64,000 nt of DNA from positions 434,001-498,000 of the forward strand of contig NZ_SJSN01000001.1 in the NCBI RefSeq assembly GCF_004331675.1. The letters run 5' to 3'. A program made the position numbers and the translations under genes. The notes under the pieces are model-generated. The model was not told where the DNA came from, ran no database searches, and saw only the letters and a program-made list of their open reading frames with translations. Origin of the DNA: Pedobacter frigidisoli. Its GTDB lineage: Bacteria; Bacteroidota; Bacteroidia; Sphingobacteriales; Sphingobacteriaceae. Shown piece by piece: positions 52,017-60,430 of the stretch. The first letter of the stretch is position 1; each line of letters opens with the position of its first letter.

Positions 52017-53087
52017 ATGGATACCACGCAGCTCCTTATGTCCGTATTCTCCTATAAGCAACGCAATAATATAAACCTTGTTATTATCATAGCACTTGGA
52101 CTATTAATTGCATATTCTCTTCAAGGAATTTCAAGTGCCATACTAAGTACACTTGTTTTATACACCATTATGCGCCCCGCTTATATACATTTGGCCGAAA
52201 TTAAAGGCTGGAATAAAAGGGTTGTAGCATTAGGCTTAATCACATTTAGTATTGTATTAATCATTCTTCCTTTCTATGCCCTAAGCAGCATGGTAATTAG
52301 TAAAATTTCGGAGCTCAAGAACAATGAGATCTTTTTTAAGAATCTCTTAGTTAAACTTCAACATCTTGTTCCGGTAAAAATTAATCAAGATTTAATACAG
52401 GAAGGGATGACTCGATTGGGAAATTGGGCAACGCAGCTATTTCCATCTCTAATATCGAGTGCAGTAAATATAATACTTAGCCTTTTGGTAATGTACTTTT
52501 TACTCTACTTCATGTTGATCGAGCGGAAAAAATTCGAGTTTTCGCTAATTAAATATGCCCCTTTCCGAGAACAAAATGCATTACGATTTGGAGACGAGAT
52601 GAGGAATACAACTTATGCGAATGTTTTGGGACAAGGATTAATCTGCTTAGTACAAGGTTCATTAGTAAGCCTATCATTTTATGTGTTAGGCTATAAAGAT
52701 CCTGTTTTTTGGGGCGTAATAACCACTTTTATATCATTCGTTCCGGTTTTAGGCCCACCCGTGGTGTTTGTTCCGGCAGCAATTTTGCAAATTGCAAACG
52801 GAAATAATTTTGCTGGTTGGGCCATGCTTATTTTTGGCTTTGTTGTGATCATCAATATCGATAATGTGCTAAGATTTGTTATTGCAAAAAAAGTTGGCAA
52901 CATCCACCCAATAATTACAGTAATTGGCGTAATTATTGGTATTCCACTATTTGGAATTTTGGGGCTAGTTTTTGGCCCTTTACTATTATCTTATTTTATA
53001 TTGCTTGTTAAAATTTATGAAACCAGCACGATGGCATCAGAAAGATTAGAAAGAATTAAAACAAATAGTGAACTTGGTGAGTTATAA
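52017..53087 (+). CDS. AI-2E family transporter
   Basis: This 356-residue inner-membrane protein has ~8 helices, the paired N-terminal helices, a soluble loop (~90-130, KISELKNNEIFFKNLL) and the C-terminal membrane core with ISFVPVLGPPVVFVPAAIL and INIDNVLRFVIAKKVGNIHPIITVIGVIIGIPLFG. The family (TqsA/PerM-like) exports small molecules or acts in ion balance; the autoinducer-2 name is historical. It is translated right after the terminator of the response-regulator gene. Confidence 0.93.
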   Translation: MDTTQLLMSVFSYKQRNNINLVIIIALGLLIAYSLQGISSAILSTLVLYTIMRPAYIHLAEIKGWNKRVVALGLITFSIVLIILPFYALSSMVISKISELKNNEIFFKNLLVKLQHLVPVKINQDLIQEGMTRLGNWATQLFPSLISSAVNIILSLLVMYFLLYFMLIERKKFEFSLIKYAPFREQNALRFGDEMRNTTYANVLGQGLICLVQGSLVSLSFYVLGYKDPVFWGVITTFISFVPVLGPPVVFVPAAILQIANGNNFAGWAMLIFGFVVIINIDNVLRFVIAKKVGNIHPIITVIGVIIGIPLFGILGLVFGPLLLSYFILLVKIYETSTMASERLERIKTNSELGEL

Positions 53088-53160
53088 ACATAACTTAACA
53101 GTGAAATAATATAATAATTTTATATTGTACCTAATTGTTAAACCTTAAAATACATTAATT

Positions 53161-53427
53161 ATGAATGATAACTCAAAAGTTGTAGTTGCGCTCTTAGCAG
53201 GATTAGCTGCTGGTGCCGCTTTAGGAATTTTGTTCGCACCAGATAAAGGTGATGAAACACGTGATAAATTAAGTCAATCTTTAAAAGATTTAGGAGATTC
53301 TATTAAAGATAAGGCTGCTGATGAAATTAATCACCTAGCTGGCTTAAAAGATAAGGTAGTAAGCTCAATCAAAACCAAATTGAGAAGCGTAGAAGAAGAA
53401 TACAGCGACGACGTAGAGCACGCATAA
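53161..53427 (+). CDS. YtxH domain-containing protein
   Basis: This 88-residue protein has one hydrophobic glycine/alanine-rich helix (~8-27, VVALLAGLAAGAALGILFAPDKG), the hallmark of YtxH proteins, followed by a charged amphipathic helix (DKLSQSLKDLGDSIKDKAADEI). It is a small inner-membrane protein associated with general stress in other bacteria. It is first of three small envelope genes (53161, 53482, 53846) and is followed by a G+C-rich hairpin (AGCCGGGCT/AGCCCGGTT, ~53444-53465). Confidence 0.88.
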   Translation: MNDNSKVVVALLAGLAAGAALGILFAPDKGDETRDKLSQSLKDLGDSIKDKAADEINHLAGLKDKVVSSIKTKLRSVEEEYSDDVEHA

Positions 53428-53481
53428 AAATAATTATTGCATAGCCGGGCTTCCATAGCCCGGTTAAATCTCATCTGAATT

Positions 53482-53859
53482 ATGCAGGAAAATAAAGATA
53501 AAAGTGTTGAAGACCTAATCGAAGATGCCAAAGGTTTCCTAGAGGCCAGGGTAGAATACACTAGGCTTTACATCGTAGAAAAGGCCTCAAAGATATTTGC
53601 CGATTTAGTTACAAGCACGGTAGTGATTGTGTGCTTCATTTTGGCTTTTTTGTTTGGCTCTGTTACACTTGCTCTATATTTATCTGATGTTTTAGGTAGT
53701 TATGCTGGAGGTTTTGGATGCGTTTCTTTGATCTACATTCTTATAGCCGTAATTGTTTATTTAACTAAGGATAAATACATAGAGAAAGCCATTATTAACG
53801 TGGCGATTAGAAAGTATTTTGATAAATTAGCAGATAAGGAGGAAGATGAGAAAGTATAA
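53482..53859 (+). CDS. Holin-superfamily-like (DUF1469-type) membrane protein
   Basis: This 125-residue protein has an acidic helical N-terminus (KDKSVEDLIEDAKGFLEARVEYTRLYIVEKA), two membrane helices (~42-65 and ~72-95), and a charged C-terminus (KLADKEEDEKV). This matches the putative actinobacterial/Bacteroidota holin-X family that accompanies YtxH genes. It is not part of a phage here. Its last 14 bases overlap the start of the next gene in another frame, implying coupled translation. Confidence 0.8.
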   Translation: MQENKDKSVEDLIEDAKGFLEARVEYTRLYIVEKASKIFADLVTSTVVIVCFILAFLFGSVTLALYLSDVLGSYAGGFGCVSLIYILIAVIVYLTKDKYIEKAIINVAIRKYFDKLADKEEDEKV

Positions 53860-54280
53860 CATCAGAAACCTCGATGATTTGCAAGCTGCTAAACTCGAGT
53901 TAAAGGTAGAATATACCTTAAAGCAAGACATGCTTAAAACAGATACGAAAACATTCTTTAAGCAATTTACACTTGGTGCTTTAATCAAACGTTATGCAAC
54001 GCCAAGTAACTTGTTTAAAGCCGATGAAAAGTTGAATATTAGCGGAACCGCAATGTCATTATTGTTACCGCTATTTATGAACAAAACTCTTTTTAGAGGG
54101 GCGGGATTTTTAACTAAAGCCGCTGTTGGTTTGGTATCTGGTAAGGTTGGCAAATCTCTTGATGCCGAACATCTATCAGCAATTTTCAATTCTGTAAAAG
54201 GCTGGTTTGGCAAGAAAAGAGAAAAAAAAGATAAAAAGTTCATCGATTATGGCATTCCGCCAGATAGCGAGACTTATTAG
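53846..54280 (+). CDS. Conserved hypothetical protein of the YtxH cluster
   Basis: This 144-residue basic protein starts inside the previous gene (overlap 53846-53859). It is largely helical (LDDLQAAKLELKVEYTLKQDMLKTDTKTFFKQF), has a moderately hydrophobic middle segment (~65-95) and a Lys-rich tail (KKREKKDKKFIDYG). I do not recognise a family. Similar three-gene sets of YtxH, holin-like and a small helical protein occur in Bacteroidota, to my knowledge, and may act in envelope stability. A strong terminator follows. Confidence 0.7.
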   Translation: MRKYNIRNLDDLQAAKLELKVEYTLKQDMLKTDTKTFFKQFTLGALIKRYATPSNLFKADEKLNISGTAMSLLLPLFMNKTLFRGAGFLTKAAVGLVSGKVGKSLDAEHLSAIFNSVKGWFGKKREKKDKKFIDYGIPPDSETY

Positions 54281-54337
54281 CACATTGGTCAATGGTTGAC
54301 TAGTTTTGAAAGCCTAGATTAGAACTCTTTCTAAAAT

Positions 54338-54369
54338 AAAGCCACTTAGCATTTAAGCTAAGTGGCTTT
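54338..54369. terminator. Bidirectional terminator between the YtxH cluster and aspS
   Basis: AAAGCCACTTAGC (54338-54350) pairs exactly with GCTAAGTGGCTTT (54357-54369). TTTTTT follows on the plus side. It serves the plus-strand cluster and may also serve aspS, whose stop is 44 bp away. Confidence 0.88.
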
Positions 54370-54412
54370 ATTTTTTGCTATTTGAAACAATGGCTAATGA
54401 ATCATTGAACGA

Positions 54413-56158
54413 TTATAAATCCGTTTTAATTTTCAACTCTTTCAGTTGCTTATCATCAATTGTACTCGGGCTATCAATCATTACATCTCTACCTGAATTA
54501 TTTTTAGGGAACGCAATTACATCGCGAATCGAATCTAAACCTGCGAAAATTGAGGTTAAACGATCGAAACCAAATGCAATACCGCCGTGTGGAGGTGCAC
54601 CAAATTCAAAGGCATCCATTAAGAAACCAAATTGCTTTTGTGCTTCTTCTGCAGTAAAACCTAAATGTTTAAACATTAAAGCCTGTAATGCCCTATCGTG
54701 AATACGGATAGAACCACCACCAATTTCAGTTCCATTAACCACCATATCGTAAGCATTTGCACGAACGTTTTTAGGATCTGTATCTAACATGGCAATATCC
54801 TCTGGTTTTGGAGAGGTGAACGGATGGTGCATGGCATGATAGCGCTCCGTTTCTTCATCCCATTCTAAAAGAGGGAAATCCAATACCCAAAGTGCGGCAA
54901 ATTTATTTTTATCCCGTAAACCTAAGCGATTACCCATTTCTAAACGCAGCTCGCTAAGTTGTTTACGAACCTTATCTGTTGAGCCTGCCATGATTAAAAG
55001 CAAATCGCCTTTTTCAGTTGCAAAAGCCTCGCTCCATTGTTTTAAATCCTCTTCGTTAAAGAATTTATCTACCGAAGATTTTAGGGTTCCATCGTCATTA
55101 TGGCGAGCATAAATTAAGCCTGTAGCACCAATTTGCGGACGTTTAATAAAATCTGTTAGTTCATCTAATTGTTTACGTGTATAACCTGCAGCACCTTTTG
55201 CATTGATTCCGATTACCAGTTCTGCATGATCAAAAACAGGGAAACCCTTGCCTTTTACTAAATCGTTAAGTTCTACGAATTGCATTTCGAAACGCGTATC
55301 TGGTTTATCAGAACCGTAAAAACGCATCGCATCTGCATATTGCATACGAGGAACTTCTGGTAAGTCGTAATTGCGAACCTCCTTAAATAAAGTACGAATT
55401 AAACCCTCAAAAGTATTTAAGATATCTTCTTGTTCGATGAAAGACATTTCACAATCAATCTGCGTAAACTCTGGCTGACGATCGGCTCTTAAATCTTCAT
55501 CTCTAAAGCATTTAACAATCTGGAAATACCTATCAAAACCAGAAACCATAAGCAATTGCTTAAAAGTTTGTGGCGATTGTGGCAAGGCATAAAACTCGCC
55601 CTCATTCATGCGACTAGGCACCACGAAATCTCTTGCACCTTCTGGTGTAGATTTAATTAAAACTGGGGTTTCTACTTCGATAAAATCCAAGGCATCTAAA
55701 TAACGGCGAACCGATTGCGCCATTTTATGACGAAGAACCAAGTTATTGCGAACTGGGTTGCGACGTAAATCCAAGTAGCGGTATTTCATTCGAAGCTCAT
55801 CTCCACCATCAGTTTCATCTTCGATCATGAATGGAGGTAATTTTGCAGCGTTTAAGATCTCTAATGCGGAAACCTTAATTTCTACATCACCAGTTGACAT
55901 TTTAGGATTTTTGTTGCTGCGCTCTACAACGGTACCAGTAGTTTTAATTACAAACTCACGACCCAATGAACGTGCCGCTTGGCAAAGTTCGCTATTATCA
56001 TCCATGTTAAAAACCAGTTGGGTAATACCATAACGATCGCGAATATCGATGAATGTCATTCCACCTAAATCTCTTGATTTTTGCACCCAACCACACAGGG
56101 TTACACTTTCACCTAAGTTATTAAGGGTTAGTGCACCACAAGTTACTGTTCTTAACAT
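54413..56158 (-). CDS. aspS: Aspartyl-tRNA synthetase
   Basis: This 581-residue class IIb aminoacyl-tRNA synthetase of the bacterial type charges tRNA-Asp. It has an N-terminal OB-fold anticodon-binding domain (~1-105), the catalytic core with motif 2 [18 protein letters not shown], the bacterial GAD insertion (~285-420, [15 protein letters not shown]) and motif 3 GIAFGFDRL near the C-terminus. Length is typical (E. coli 590). A perfect -7 box lies 24 bp upstream. It is divergent from the HigBA pair. Confidence 0.97.
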   Translation of the reverse strand: MLRTVTCGALTLNNLGESVTLCGWVQKSRDLGGMTFIDIRDRYGITQLVFNMDDNSELCQAARSLGREFVIKTTGTVVERSNKNPKMSTGDVEIKVSALEILNAAKLPPFMIEDETDGGDELRMKYRYLDLRRNPVRNNLVLRHKMAQSVRRYLDALDFIEVETPVLIKSTPEGARDFVVPSRMNEGEFYALPQSPQTFKQLLMVSGFDRYFQIVKCFRDEDLRADRQPEFTQIDCEMSFIEQEDILNTFEGLIRTLFKEVRNYDLPEVPRMQYADAMRFYGSDKPDTRFEMQFVELNDLVKGKGFPVFDHAELVIGINAKGAAGYTRKQLDELTDFIKRPQIGATGLIYARHNDDGTLKSSVDKFFNEEDLKQWSEAFATEKGDLLLIMAGSTDKVRKQLSELRLEMGNRLGLRDKNKFAALWVLDFPLLEWDEETERYHAMHHPFTSPKPEDIAMLDTDPKNVRANAYDMVVNGTEIGGGSIRIHDRALQALMFKHLGFTAEEAQKQFGFLMDAFEFGAPPHGGIAFGFDRLTSIFAGLDSIRDVIAFPKNNSGRDVMIDSPSTIDDKQLKELKIKTDL

Positions 56159-56181
56159 ATAATGTAATCTAAATTAAGCGG

Positions 56182-56189
56182 CAAAAATA
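56182..56189 (-). promoter_or_regulatory. -7 box of aspS
   Basis: TATTTTTG on the minus strand (56189-56182) fits TAnnTTTG exactly and lies 23 bp before the aspS ATG. No -33 match is clear. Confidence 0.55.
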
Positions 56190-56256
56190 CCGAATTTGTT
56201 TTAAAGTTGATGAAATACGCAAAGGTTTTTAAAGCGCTACTGTAAAGCATTGAATG

Positions 56257-56286
56257 TTTGCATTTTGAAAACTTTTGTTATATTTG
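56257..56286 (+). promoter_or_regulatory. Promoter of the higBA pair, transcript probably leaderless
   Basis: TTTG (56257-56260), an 18-bp spacer and a perfect -7 box TATATTTG (56279-56286). The box ends 4 bp before the ATG at 56291, so the message would begin at or near the start codon. Confidence 0.6.
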
Positions 56287-56290
56287 ATTG

Positions 56291-56620
56291 ATGAAAATTT
56301 TGGTACGGAAAACCATATTGTACTATGTAAAAACATATCCATTGGCAGAGATACCATTATCAGTCTGGTTTAATGAGTTTAGCAAAATACAGATTTATAA
56401 CTTTAATCAGCTAAAAAGCTTTTATGGAAATGCCAGTATTGTAGCAAACAACAGAGTGGTTTTCAACATCAAAGGGAATGATCTTAGGTTAGTTGTATCC
56501 ATAAATTTTATTCAACAAGCCTGTTATGTTATTTGGTTTGGAACCCATAAAGAATATGACAAGATAGATGCTGAAACGGTAGCATTCGATACGAAGATTT
56601 TAACAAGTAAAGAAGTATAA
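56291..56620 (+). CDS. higB: HigB-type mRNA interferase toxin
   Basis: This 109-residue RelE-superfamily toxin of the HigB type has an N-terminal helix (YYVKTYPLAEIPLSVWFNEFSK), then FYGNASIVANNRVVFNIKGNDLRLVVSINF and YVIWFGTHKEYDKIDAETV. These are the conserved GNAS, RVVFNIKGN and GTHKEYDKID elements of the family. It cleaves ribosome-bound mRNA. The toxin comes first, as in the higBA order, and the antitoxin starts 2 bp after its stop. The alternative TTG at 56288 is one codon upstream; ATG 56291 is preferred. Confidence 0.9.
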   Translation: MKILVRKTILYYVKTYPLAEIPLSVWFNEFSKIQIYNFNQLKSFYGNASIVANNRVVFNIKGNDLRLVVSINFIQQACYVIWFGTHKEYDKIDAETVAFDTKILTSKEV

Positions 56621-56622
56621 AA

Positions 56623-56979
56623 ATGAATTGGAAAATATTAAAAACCGAGTCGGATTATAATAAAGCATCAATGAGGTTAATGGAAATTTTTCATGCTGAA
56701 CCCAATACGCCGGAAAATGATGAATTAGAATTGTTGATCGTTTTGATAAAGGATTTTGATGAAAAAAATTATCAATTGCCAGAATTGGATGCTTTAGAGG
56801 TAATTAAGTTTAAGATGAATGAAATGGGTGTTAAGGCAAAGGATTTAGAACCAATCATTGGGAGTAAAGGCCATGTGTCGGCAATTTTATCTGGTAAAAG
56901 AGATATCACTTTAAAAATGGCGCAGAAGCTAAAGAACTATTTTAGCATCCCTGCCGATGTGTTTCTTCACTCAGCTTAG
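56623..56979 (+). CDS. higA: HigA-type antitoxin with HTH domain
   Basis: This 118-residue antitoxin has an N-terminal region that should mask the toxin and a C-terminal XRE-type helix-turn-helix (MGVKAKDLEPIIGSKGHVSAILSGKRDITLKMAQKL, in pieces ~68-105). The HTH should bind the pair's own promoter for autorepression. It lies 2 bp behind higB. I see no strong palindrome beyond the promoter region, so the operator is not identified. It is convergent with an NTF2-like gene whose stop is 2 bp away. Confidence 0.9.
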   Translation: MNWKILKTESDYNKASMRLMEIFHAEPNTPENDELELLIVLIKDFDEKNYQLPELDALEVIKFKMNEMGVKAKDLEPIIGSKGHVSAILSGKRDITLKMAQKLKNYFSIPADVFLHSA

Positions 56980-56981
56980 CA

Positions 56982-57386
56982 TTAATACTTCTCCTCTAAA
57001 ACAACCTCAACAGCTATTATTTTCCATTCGCCCTTGATGTTTTTCCAATGGTAAACTTCTTCAGTTTGGATGGTTTGCTTTTTTGATAGCACCAATAAGT
57101 TAGGTTTGATGATAATTGATTTTCGAGCAATCTTTTCAGTAAAAACATCCTCTTCAAAAGCTGATTTAATTCTATACTGAATAGTCTCGTAGCGCTTAAC
57201 CGATTTGAAAAACTTGTTTAAATCGTAAATAAAATCTCTTTTGTTTAGCGTCTTTTTTTCTGCTGAAATAAACTGCAAACCATCATCAAAGAACAAGGCA
57301 TAAGTTGTAGCATCTTTATTTTCTAAAGCTTGGTTTGCTTTTGTATGTAGCTCGTTTATTGCTGAAGTGATTAAATCGGTTTCCAT
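56982..57386 (-). CDS. NTF2-like (DUF4440/SnoaL-fold) cytoplasmic protein
   Basis: This 134-residue protein without signal peptide has a helix pair (LITSAINELHTKANQALENKDATTYALFF), then DDGLQFISAEKKTLNKRDF and a curved sheet ending in VYHWKNIKGEWKIIAVEVVLEEKY. This pattern is typical of DUF4440/NTF2-like proteins. The function of this member is unknown. It lies 2 bp from the convergent higA gene, leaving no room for a terminator. Confidence 0.75.
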   Translation of the reverse strand: METDLITSAINELHTKANQALENKDATTYALFFDDGLQFISAEKKTLNKRDFIYDLNKFFKSVKRYETIQYRIKSAFEEDVFTEKIARKSIIIKPNLLVLSKKQTIQTEEVYHWKNIKGEWKIIAVEVVLEEKY

Positions 57387-57774
57387 GGCATGAAGTTAAT
57401 GTTTGTTTCAGGGATTTCAAATTTATGATGAACACGACTACTTTTTTCCATAAAAGGTTTTTTTTTGCAATGGAAAGGTTTTTGTTTATAGGAGTGGACC
57501 TAAGTTAATTAAACCTGATAGCAATGGAAAGCTCCCGATTTTTCTATCGGGACTTGGAATGTATAGCAGGGCTGCTATAACCTAATTGCTACTGCAACTG
57601 CTTTTCAAAATCCCTAAATCCCCTAAAGGGGACTTTAAAACCAATAGTTATTTTTTGCTCAAGACATAAACGATAAAAAGGCAAAGTTACCTATAAATGT
57701 TTATTTAATTTTTTTTCTACCTTGATGCAACGTTTTGAAATCCCTTATGTCTTATAATCAGAATATTCGAAATT
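57387..57774. repeat. Gene-free region with three small hairpins
   Basis: Between the NTF2-like gene and the sigma-factor gene I see no frame, only hairpins: TCCCGAT/ATCGGGA (57533-57552), TATAGCAG-GG-CTGCTATA (57562-57579) and TCCCCTAAAGGGGA (57619-57632). They lie inside a G+C-richer ~120-bp block with phrases known from dispersed intergenic elements. A weak -7-like TACCTTGA (~57719-57726) may drive the sigma operon. Confidence 0.55.
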
Positions 57775-58332
57775 TTGGAAGCTGTTTACATCGATAAAAA
57801 CCTAGAATTAGTAAAAGAATGCATGCAGGGCAGCCGGGCAGCGCAGTTTGAATTGTACAAATTGTATGCTAAGGCCATGTATAATGTGGCGCTGCGCATT
57901 TTAAATTACGAAGAAGAGGCCGAGGATGTTTTACAGGAAGCTTTTTTAGATGCCTTTACCAGAATTGTAGATTTTCGGCAGGAAACCACTTTCGGACTTT
58001 GGTTAAAGCAGATTGTGATTAACAAATCCATCAATTACCTCCGCAAGCGAAAGTTTGAGTTTGTTGGAACGGATGAAATTTCTGAAGTACCTGATGAGAT
58101 TAGTGCTGATGAATACGAGGTAAAGTTGCAGGCCGACGAAATTAGAGAAGCCATTAAGGAACTTCCGGATGGTTATAGAGTGGTATTAAGTTTGTATTTG
58201 TTGGAGGGTTACGACCACGAAGAGATTGCACACATTTTAAAAATAAGTGATAATACAAGTCGCACACAATATATGAGGGCGAAGAAAAAACTGAAAAGTA
58301 TTTTAGAACAGAAAGGGATGAGAGATGAATAA
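57775..58332 (+). CDS. ECF-type RNA polymerase sigma factor
   Basis: This 185-residue sigma-70-family factor has region 2 (~25-90, YAKAMYNVALRILNYEEEAEDVLQEAFLDAF, split) and region 4 (~125-180, LPDGYRVVLSLYLLEGYDHEEIAHIL with HTH NTSRTQYMRAKKKL). It directs RNA polymerase to alternative promoters. No ATG or GTG precedes the conserved part: the frame is closed by TGA at 57736, and TTG 57775 is the only reasonable start. Its end overlaps the next gene by 8 bp, the usual coupling to an anti-sigma factor. Confidence 0.92.
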   Translation: MEAVYIDKNLELVKECMQGSRAAQFELYKLYAKAMYNVALRILNYEEEAEDVLQEAFLDAFTRIVDFRQETTFGLWLKQIVINKSINYLRKRKFEFVGTDEISEVPDEISADEYEVKLQADEIREAIKELPDGYRVVLSLYLLEGYDHEEIAHILKISDNTSRTQYMRAKKKLKSILEQKGMRDE

Positions 58333-58870
58333 TAGACTAGAAACCTTTGTTAAGGAAAACCGTAGGGCTTTCGATATCACGGAGCCACCTTTTGGGCTTT
58401 GGGCAAAGATTGAACTTGAATTAGATAACAAGACAGCACTAGAAATAAAGAATAAAAAAAAGCCAGTAAAGCTGTACTTATGGATGAGTGCTGCGGCAGC
58501 AATAGTAGTCGTTTTTGCTATAGGTTGGCTATACGTAGGCAAAATGCAAAGCAACGGATTAGAAATTGCTGATGTAAACGCGGCCTATGCTAAAAAGGAA
58601 GTTCATTTTGCAGGTTTGATTGTAGAGAAAAGAGATAGCTTGGCCATTTTTGCTTCTGCAAACCCAGAATTGTACAAAAAATTTACTGCAGATTTAACCA
58701 AGTTGGATGAAGAATATGAAAGATTGAGGTTGGAATTGCCAACATCGCTAAACCAAACTTTTGTGGTTAAGGCCATGGTTAAAAACCGCGAAATTCAACT
58801 GCAATTATTAAAGCAACAACTATTAATTATTAATCAGGTTGACGATTACAAAAGGGTAAACCAAATTTAA
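58325..58870 (+). CDS. Probable membrane anti-sigma factor
   Basis: This 181-residue protein has a cytoplasmic N-terminus (~1-45, LETFVKENRRAFDITEPPFGLWAKIE), one membrane helix (~52-72, WMSAAAAIVVVFAIGWLYVG) and a helical periplasmic domain (~80-181). This is the layout of Bacteroidota anti-sigma factors. It starts within the sigma gene (8-bp overlap), which strongly supports the pairing. No zinc-binding HxxxCxxC motif is seen, so it is not the ZAS type. The periplasmic part probably senses the signal. Confidence 0.78.
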   Translation: MNNRLETFVKENRRAFDITEPPFGLWAKIELELDNKTALEIKNKKKPVKLYLWMSAAAAIVVVFAIGWLYVGKMQSNGLEIADVNAAYAKKEVHFAGLIVEKRDSLAIFASANPELYKKFTADLTKLDEEYERLRLELPTSLNQTFVVKAMVKNREIQLQLLKQQLLIINQVDDYKRVNQI

Positions 58871-59025
58871 GCCAATACTCTGAAGATAAGTTGCAAAAAA
58901 TAACACATCAACTACTGTCTCGATACCTGATACTAAATACTTGATGCTACAAATACGCTCACCACATTTTTACGCTAAAGCCGGTCGGCAGGTTTATAGC
59001 GATTGAATGTTTAACAATTAACAAC

Positions 59026-60312
59026 ATGAAAACACTTAAAATATTTTTAGCCATTATGGCTTTCATCGCCGTAAAAAGTTATGCTCAGCAAACCGTTGTG
59101 GTCATTTCGCCTGATACTTATGCTTCTAATAACGTTAAGGTATCATTAGAAAATACTACAGTAAGCATTAATGATGATGCAAAATCTGGTGCAGATGCAG
59201 AACGCTCAAAATCTTTCAGCAAAAGCTTTAGTGTAGATAATAACGATAAGATAAACCTGAATAACCAATACGGAACTATTGTAGTTAAAACATGGGATAA
59301 GAAAGAAGTTCGGGTAGATGTGGATATTAAAGCCTATAGCAACTCTGACAGCGATGCTCAAAAACTAATTGATGCAGTTAATATCGATGCCAATAAAACC
59401 GCTGATGTAGTTTCTTTTAAAACCAATATGGACGATAGAAGCGGGCGCTGGGGTAGAGGCGTGAAAAACGGCGTAACCACTTGGAGAAGGGAAGTAAAGA
59501 TTAATTACGTAGTGTACATGCCTGCTGTTAATCCGTTAACGGTTTTACAACAATATGGTAATGTGGAATTAGGCAATTTCGCTGGCCCAACTTCATTAAA
59601 AGTACAATATGGCAACTTGGTAGCCGGCAATTTGAGCAATATCAACAACTATATTAATGTTCAATATGGCAAATGCGATGTGCAGGATTTGAATGCTGCA
59701 GTAATCAAACACGAATATAATGGTCCGGTAACTATCGGAGCAGTTGGAACTTTAGAGTTAGATGCCGAATATGTTGGTGTAAATATCAATACGATTAGGA
59801 GATCTGCCGATATTAAAGTTCAATACGGCAAAGGTTTAACCGTGGGTACAATTGGAGGAAATTTGTTGTTGAATGCAGAATATGCCAAAGTAAACATCAA
59901 TACTGTTAAAGGCAACACAGTAATTAAACAAGCTTATGGCGATTTAAATATTGCTTCGGCAGGGAAAATTGCGGTTAATGCAGAGTACTCAAACGTAACA
60001 GTGGGCACCTTAAATGGCGATGCTAATATCAATATGGATTACAACAGACTGAGTGTAAGCGAAATTACACCAGCCTGTAGAAATTTCAGCTTTATTGGCG
60101 AATATGCGAGCCTCGGTTTAGGTTTTGCAGATCGTTACAATGGTAACTTCAACGTATCTACTTCTTACGCAGGCTTTAAATATGGTGCAAACGTAACATC
60201 TAACTTAGTAAGTAAAGATGATGAGGATAAAAAATACAGTGGTAAAATAGGTAGCGGCGGAACAGGAAATGTTTCCATTAAAACCGAGTACGGTTCAGTT
60301 ACTTTTAAATAA
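59026..60312 (+). CDS. Exported repetitive beta-helix-like protein (DUF4097-type)
   Basis: This 428-residue protein has a signal peptide (to ~21, KSYAQ). After a charged N-terminal domain (~60-170) come many short repeats of about 20 residues with a YG or EY turn (VLQQYGNVELGNF, LKVQYGNLVAGNL, INVQYGKCDVQDL, LLNAEYAKVNINTVKG, KIAVNAEYSNVTVGTLNG). This suggests a stacked beta solenoid. It is the third gene after the ECF sigma/anti-sigma pair and may be a target or sensor of that system. Function is unknown; a terminator follows. Confidence 0.7.
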   Translation: MKTLKIFLAIMAFIAVKSYAQQTVVVISPDTYASNNVKVSLENTTVSINDDAKSGADAERSKSFSKSFSVDNNDKINLNNQYGTIVVKTWDKKEVRVDVDIKAYSNSDSDAQKLIDAVNIDANKTADVVSFKTNMDDRSGRWGRGVKNGVTTWRREVKINYVVYMPAVNPLTVLQQYGNVELGNFAGPTSLKVQYGNLVAGNLSNINNYINVQYGKCDVQDLNAAVIKHEYNGPVTIGAVGTLELDAEYVGVNINTIRRSADIKVQYGKGLTVGTIGGNLLLNAEYAKVNINTVKGNTVIKQAYGDLNIASAGKIAVNAEYSNVTVGTLNGDANINMDYNRLSVSEITPACRNFSFIGEYASLGLGFADRYNGNFNVSTSYAGFKYGANVTSNLVSKDDEDKKYSGKIGSGGTGNVSIKTEYGSVTFK

Positions 60313-60338
60313 GAATTTCCAAGCTAAACAACTATAAA

Positions 60339-60368
60339 GTCTTGCCAATTTTCGGCAAGGCTTTTTTT
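60339..60368 (+). terminator. Terminator after the beta-helix gene
   Basis: CTTGCC (60341-60346) pairs with GGCAAG (60354-60359), extended by AG/CT on the outside. Seven T residues follow (60362-60368), 27 bp after the stop codon. Confidence 0.85.
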
Positions 60369-60430
60369 GGTTTTAGGTTATCGTTAAATTGAGAAATTTA
60401 TAATCTCCTGTTCCCTATCTTTGTTTACTG

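Noticed and set aside
53482..53859. Holin-like gene as part of a prophage
   Set aside because: No lysin, terminase, portal or integrase gene is present; the gene sits in a YtxH envelope cluster.
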